NCBI GenBank assembly: GCA_024641835.1
Contig: JAHECH010000102.1
Span: forward strand, 1-9,789
Length of the DNA stretch: 9,789 nt
Source of the DNA: Deltaproteobacteria bacterium
GTDB taxonomy: Bacteria; Desulfobacterota; DSM-4660; Desulfatiglandales; HGW-15
Direction of reading: 5' to 3'
Below, piece after piece: positions 7,767 to 9,789 of this stretch. Below the pieces are notes generated by a model. That model saw only the letters and a program-made list of their open reading frames with translations. It did not search any database and had not been told where the DNA came from. Positions within the stretch are counted from its first letter, which is position 1, and each line of letters starts with the position of its first letter. Made by a program: the position numbers and the translations under genes.

Positions 7767-7778
7767 CCATAGCTATGG
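7767..7778. repeat. Perfect 12-bp palindrome CCATAGCTATGG over the possible moaD-like start
   Basis: CCATAGCTATGG is its own reverse complement and contains the ATG at 7775. It directly follows the 11-bp inverted repeat. It could be an operator half of a larger site; if translation starts at 7775 it would also tie up the start codon. Confidence 0.5.
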
Positions 7779-8158
7779 TGCTGCCGAGCTATATGAGATA
7801 TGAGTGCGAGGAGAAAGAAGAGCGAGTTGATCTTGGAGAGAATGATGCTAGCACCAACACGGGGGATTGCGTTTCGGTGGCAAGGAAAATAAATTTGAAG
7901 ACCAACTTCTCATTTCGTACTGCCGGGTCAGGCGGAATGGATCTGCCATCTTCTGTGACAACTATCGGAGACTTGCTGGGGCATATAGGCAGCGATGTTG
8001 ATTTCGCATTTGTTGACGCTCATCGTGAGAAGCTTAGACCCGATGTTGAAGTTCTCATCAATGGCAAAGATCTTTCGTTCTATCCGGATGGCTTGAAAAC
8101 TCCCTTGAGGGATGGGGATTTGATTGACATTGCTCTCATGACTCTAGGGGGAGGATAG
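7775..8158 (+). CDS. MoaD/ThiS-family ubiquitin-like sulfur carrier protein
   Basis: Small beta-grasp sulfur carrier, the type that is adenylated and thiocarboxylated at a C-terminal Gly-Gly and donates sulfur, in MoaD's case to precursor Z for molybdopterin. The C-terminal two-thirds fit the fold: strand pair around KINLKTNFSF, VTTIGDLLGHI, LRPDVEVLINGKDL, GLKTPLRDGDLIDIA, and the terminal LGGG immediately before the stop. The family is usually 80-95 residues; from ATG 7775 it would be 127, with an acidic N-terminal extension (YECEEKEERVDLGEND) not seen in MoaD. ATG 7775 lacks a ribosome binding site and lies inside a palindrome. GTG 7877, preceded by GGGGGA at 7861-7866, would give 93 residues and is a credible alternative. 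Its place next to a Mo hydroxylase suggests cofactor supply, but a partner E1-like enzyme is not in view and another sulfur acceptor is possible. Confidence 0.8.
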   Translation: MVLPSYMRYECEEKEERVDLGENDASTNTGDCVSVARKINLKTNFSFRTAGSGGMDLPSSVTTIGDLLGHIGSDVDFAFVDAHREKLRPDVEVLINGKDLSFYPDGLKTPLRDGDLIDIALMTLGGG

Positions 8159-8216
8159 AGGTGCCCATGGCATACCACACCTAAGACTACAGGATTATGG
8201 GGTTCTTGGAGCGGAA

Positions 8217-8221
8217 AGGAG
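8217..8221 (+). promoter_or_regulatory. Ribosome binding site of the FAD subunit gene
   Basis: AGGAG lies nine bases before ATG 8231 but only three before the in-frame ATG 8225. The spacing favours 8231; the two choices differ by two residues (Met-Gly). Confidence 0.6.
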
Positions 8222-8230
8222 AGAATGGGG

Positions 8231-9115
8231 ATGGTGACTTTTTACAGGCGGTTGCCCAGGTTCGATTATGTGAAGCCCAAAAGTGTTGAAGAGGCGTTGA
8301 AATTATTGGACGCGAGCGATGACGGGAAAGTGAAGGTTTTTGCAGGCGGGACGGATGTGATTCCGAAGCTGAAAGGGAGACTGATTAAGATTCCGGAACT
8401 GCTGGTGGACCTGAAGGGGATTTCAGAGCTGGCGTATCTGGAAAATGAGGAGGGGGCTGGTTTGAGGATTGGAGCGCTTGCCACGATTTCGGAGGTGGGC
8501 AGCGCCCCTTTTGTGAAGAAGCGATTTCCTATGCTGTCCCAGGCAGCCAAGGCTATTGCATCGACGCAAGTACAGAACCGCGGGACGATAGTAGGCAACA
8601 TTTGCAATGCCGTACCGTCTGCAGATTCGGCTCCCGCGCTTCTTTGTCTTGGAGCAGAAGTGATCTGTGTAAGCAAAAAAGGTGAACGGACGATTAAGAT
8701 GGAGGATTTTTTCACAGGGCCGAACAAGACGGTGGTTGGTTTGAAAGAGATGGTGAAAGAGATCCGGATTCCGAAGATGTCTGAGAGCAGTAGCGGAGTC
8801 TACATCAAGTTGTCACCCAGGAGCAAGATGGATCTTGCGGTGGTGGGTGTAGGGGTGATGGTTGTGAGGAAGGGTGGGGTATTTAAAGATGTAAAGATAG
8901 GGCTTGGCGCGGTCGCACCGACCCCGTTCCGCGCGAGGAAGGCGGAACGGCTGCTGGCCGGAGCGAAGATTGATGATGAGGTGATAGAGAGAGCGGCCCG
9001 AGTGGCCTCCGGGGAATCGAAACCTATTGATGATCTTAGGGCCTCTGCGGAGTACCGGCGGATGATGGTGGAGGTTCTGGTAAGAAGAGCGATTCATCGA
9101 TGCCTTTCGAACTAG
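8231..9115 (+). CDS. Molybdenum hydroxylase FAD-binding subunit (xanthine dehydrogenase / CoxM family)
   Basis: Medium subunit that passes electrons from the [2Fe-2S] clusters to FAD and the external acceptor. 294 residues from ATG 8231, the usual length. The N-terminus RLPRFDYVKPKSVEEAL is typical. FAD motif 1 is AGGTDVIPKLKGR (38-50); motif 2 is TIVGNICNAVPSADSAPALL (119-138), where most relatives read TxGGNxCNASPAADSAPAL. The C-terminal domain (about 185-290) is the CO dehydrogenase flavoprotein C-terminal type, with GLGAVAPTPFRARKAERLL. No Cys-rich insertion of the 4-hydroxybenzoyl-CoA reductase beta type (extra [4Fe-4S]) is seen. The next gene's ribosome binding site starts 38 bases after its stop, in the same operon. 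Isoleucine codons are 13 ATT, 3 ATC, 3 ATA, unlike the Mo subunit at the left edge. Confidence 0.95.
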   Translation: MVTFYRRLPRFDYVKPKSVEEALKLLDASDDGKVKVFAGGTDVIPKLKGRLIKIPELLVDLKGISELAYLENEEGAGLRIGALATISEVGSAPFVKKRFPMLSQAAKAIASTQVQNRGTIVGNICNAVPSADSAPALLCLGAEVICVSKKGERTIKMEDFFTGPNKTVVGLKEMVKEIRIPKMSESSSGVYIKLSPRSKMDLAVVGVGVMVVRKGGVFKDVKIGLGAVAPTPFRARKAERLLAGAKIDDEVIERAARVASGESKPIDDLRASAEYRRMMVEVLVRRAIHRCLSN

Positions 9116-9153
9116 AGGATGGGAAGGGGCTCCTTGATGGGGTCTATGGAATC

Positions 9154-9158
9154 AGGAG
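9154..9158 (+). promoter_or_regulatory. Ribosome binding site fixing the [2Fe-2S] subunit start
   Basis: AGGAG lies eight bases before ATG 9167. The longer in-frame starts at 9119, 9137 and 9146 have no such site, and the extra residues (MGRGSLMGSMESGEDE) match nothing in the family. Confidence 0.75.
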
Positions 9159-9166
9159 AGGATGAG

Positions 9167-9646
9167 ATGGAAAGGAAAGCGATAAGAGTGGTAGTGAACG
9201 ATAAATCATATGACTTGATTGTATCGCCCTGGAGGACACTGCTGGAACTGATCCGGGAGGATCTGAAGCTGACCGGGACGAAGGAGGGGTGTGGCCAGGG
9301 GGAGTGCGGATCGTGCACGGTGATCATGGGGGGTAAGACGGTGAACAGCTGTCTTGTGCTGGCTGTAGAAGCGGATGGTCAAGAGATTGTCACGATTGAA
9401 GGGGTTGCTGATGAGGGGGAGCTTCATCCGGTGCAGCAGACGTTTGTGGAGCATGCTGGGATGCAGTGTGGTTTTTGCACGCCTGGGATGATCATGTCGG
9501 CGAAAGCTCTTTTGGACAGGAACTCGAATCCCAGTGAGGCAGAGATCAGGGAAGGGATCGCGGGTAATTTTTGCCGGTGCACGGGGTACACCAAAATTAT
9601 TGAATCGATTGGTGCGGCGGCGAAAGCGACGAAGGGGGGTGAGTAG
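9167..9646 (+). CDS. Molybdenum hydroxylase [2Fe-2S] subunit (CoxS / HcrC-like)
   Basis: Small electron-transfer subunit, 159 residues from ATG 9167, a standard length for the family. The N-terminal plant-type ferredoxin domain binds one [2Fe-2S] cluster through C42, C47, C50 and C62 (GCGQGECGSC then NSC). The C-terminal helical domain binds the second, proximal to the Mo centre, through C101, C104, C136 and C138 (QCGFCTPGM and NFCRCTGY). All eight ligands are present. It lies between the FAD and Mo subunits, 51 bases after the former and three bases before the GTG of the latter, so the three are surely one translation-coupled operon. The substrate cannot be told from this subunit. Confidence 0.97.
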   Translation: MERKAIRVVVNDKSYDLIVSPWRTLLELIREDLKLTGTKEGCGQGECGSCTVIMGGKTVNSCLVLAVEADGQEIVTIEGVADEGELHPVQQTFVEHAGMQCGFCTPGMIMSAKALLDRNSNPSEAEIREGIAGNFCRCTGYTKIIESIGAAAKATKGGE

Positions 9647-9649
9647 GGG

Positions 9650-9789
9650 GTGGAAGACTGCTCGGTGATCGGGAGAAGGATCCCCCGTGTTGACGGCAGG
9701 GTGAAGGTGACGGGGGAAGCGAAGTATGCGGCTGATTTTGAGTTGCCTGGGATGCTGTGGTGCAAGATTTTGAGGAGCCCCTATGCCCA
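9650..9789 (+). CDS. Molybdenum hydroxylase Mo-cofactor subunit, N-terminal part, 3' end cut by window
   Basis: Start of a second large catalytic subunit. About 46 residues are visible: SVIGRRIPRVDGRVKVTGEAKYA (written here in the order seen: SVIGRR, IPRVDG, KVTGEAKYAADFELPG, LRSPYA). These are the hallmark N-terminal elements of the xanthine dehydrogenase a/b-hammerhead domain. The start is taken as GTG 9650, three bases after the preceding stop, with the purine run AAGGGGGG at 9632-9639 as its ribosome binding site. It follows the FAD and FeS subunit genes directly and completes the usual medium-small-large order. It cannot be compared with the fragment at 1-1071 because the two pieces cover opposite ends of the subunit. 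Confidence 0.9.
   Translation, partial: MEDCSVIGRRIPRVDGRVKVTGEAKYAADFELPGMLWCKILRSPYA

Larger units (their letters stand above)
7430..7774 (+). other. 345-bp non-coding region with several dyad symmetries, upstream of the MoaD-like gene
   Basis: No convincing gene. A 70-codon frame at 7490-7702 would need a TTG start, has no ribosome binding site and shows no recognisable domain. Three hairpins (7502-7533, 7633-7707, 7732-7764) and a palindrome (7767-7778) lie in series before or at the MoaD-like start. No classical promoter or sigma-54 box was found. The spacing from the upstream fusion gene and the density of pairing suggest a structured leader or a transcription unit boundary. A molybdenum cofactor riboswitch would fit the downstream genes, but I could not match its consensus. 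Confidence 0.5.

Noticed and set aside
9119..9166. Longer start for the [2Fe-2S] subunit at ATG 9119
   Set aside because: No ribosome binding site, extra residues not conserved; AGGAG at 9154-9158 points to ATG 9167.

Overview
The window carries eight protein-coding regions, all on the + strand, two of them cut by the window edges. The gene content is two molybdenum hydroxylase (xanthine dehydrogenase/CO dehydrogenase family) modules, an ATP-dependent hydantoinase/oxoprolinase pair, a fused beta-oxidation enzyme and a MoaD/ThiS-like sulfur carrier. The host is most likely an anaerobic bacterium of the Desulfobacterota (deltaproteobacterial) type. This is inferred from the combination of Mo hydroxylases, HyuAB and a HAD-ECH fusion, the roomy intergenic regions, and an intergenic repeat built on TTCGAATTT/ATTTCGGATTT that I associate with that group. 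No rRNA or other phylogenetic marker is present, so the assignment is not firm.

Layout, left to right. 1-1071 is the C-terminal part of a Mo-cofactor subunit. 1070-1210 is an imperfect inverted repeat. 1268-3376 is a HyuA-like ATPase subunit. 3377-3538 is a spacer with a near-perfect 12-bp hairpin. 3539-5287 is the HyuB-like partner. 5405-7429 is a fused 3-hydroxyacyl-CoA dehydrogenase/enoyl-CoA hydratase in the order HAD then ECH. 7430-7774 has no convincing gene but several dyad symmetries. 7775-8158 is a MoaD/ThiS-like protein ending in Gly-Gly-Gly. 8231-9115, 9167-9646 and 9650-9789 (cut) are the FAD, [2Fe-2S] and Mo-cofactor subunits of a second molybdenum hydroxylase.

Inferred joint role: the Mo hydroxylases would insert an oxygen from water into a (hetero)aromatic ring or an acyl-CoA-linked ring. 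The HyuAB pair would then open the resulting lactam or cyclic amide at the cost of ATP, and the HAD-ECH fusion would process the open-chain acyl-CoA by beta-oxidation. The MoaD-like protein fits sulfur supply for molybdopterin. This matches the logic of known anaerobic N-heterocycle routes (for example indoleacetate degradation in Aromatoleum), but the substrate cannot be read from the sequence.

The right-hand Mo hydroxylase genes use codons differently from the left-hand Mo subunit: isoleucine is mostly ATT in the FAD subunit and mostly ATC in the left-hand one. The two modules therefore probably have different histories.
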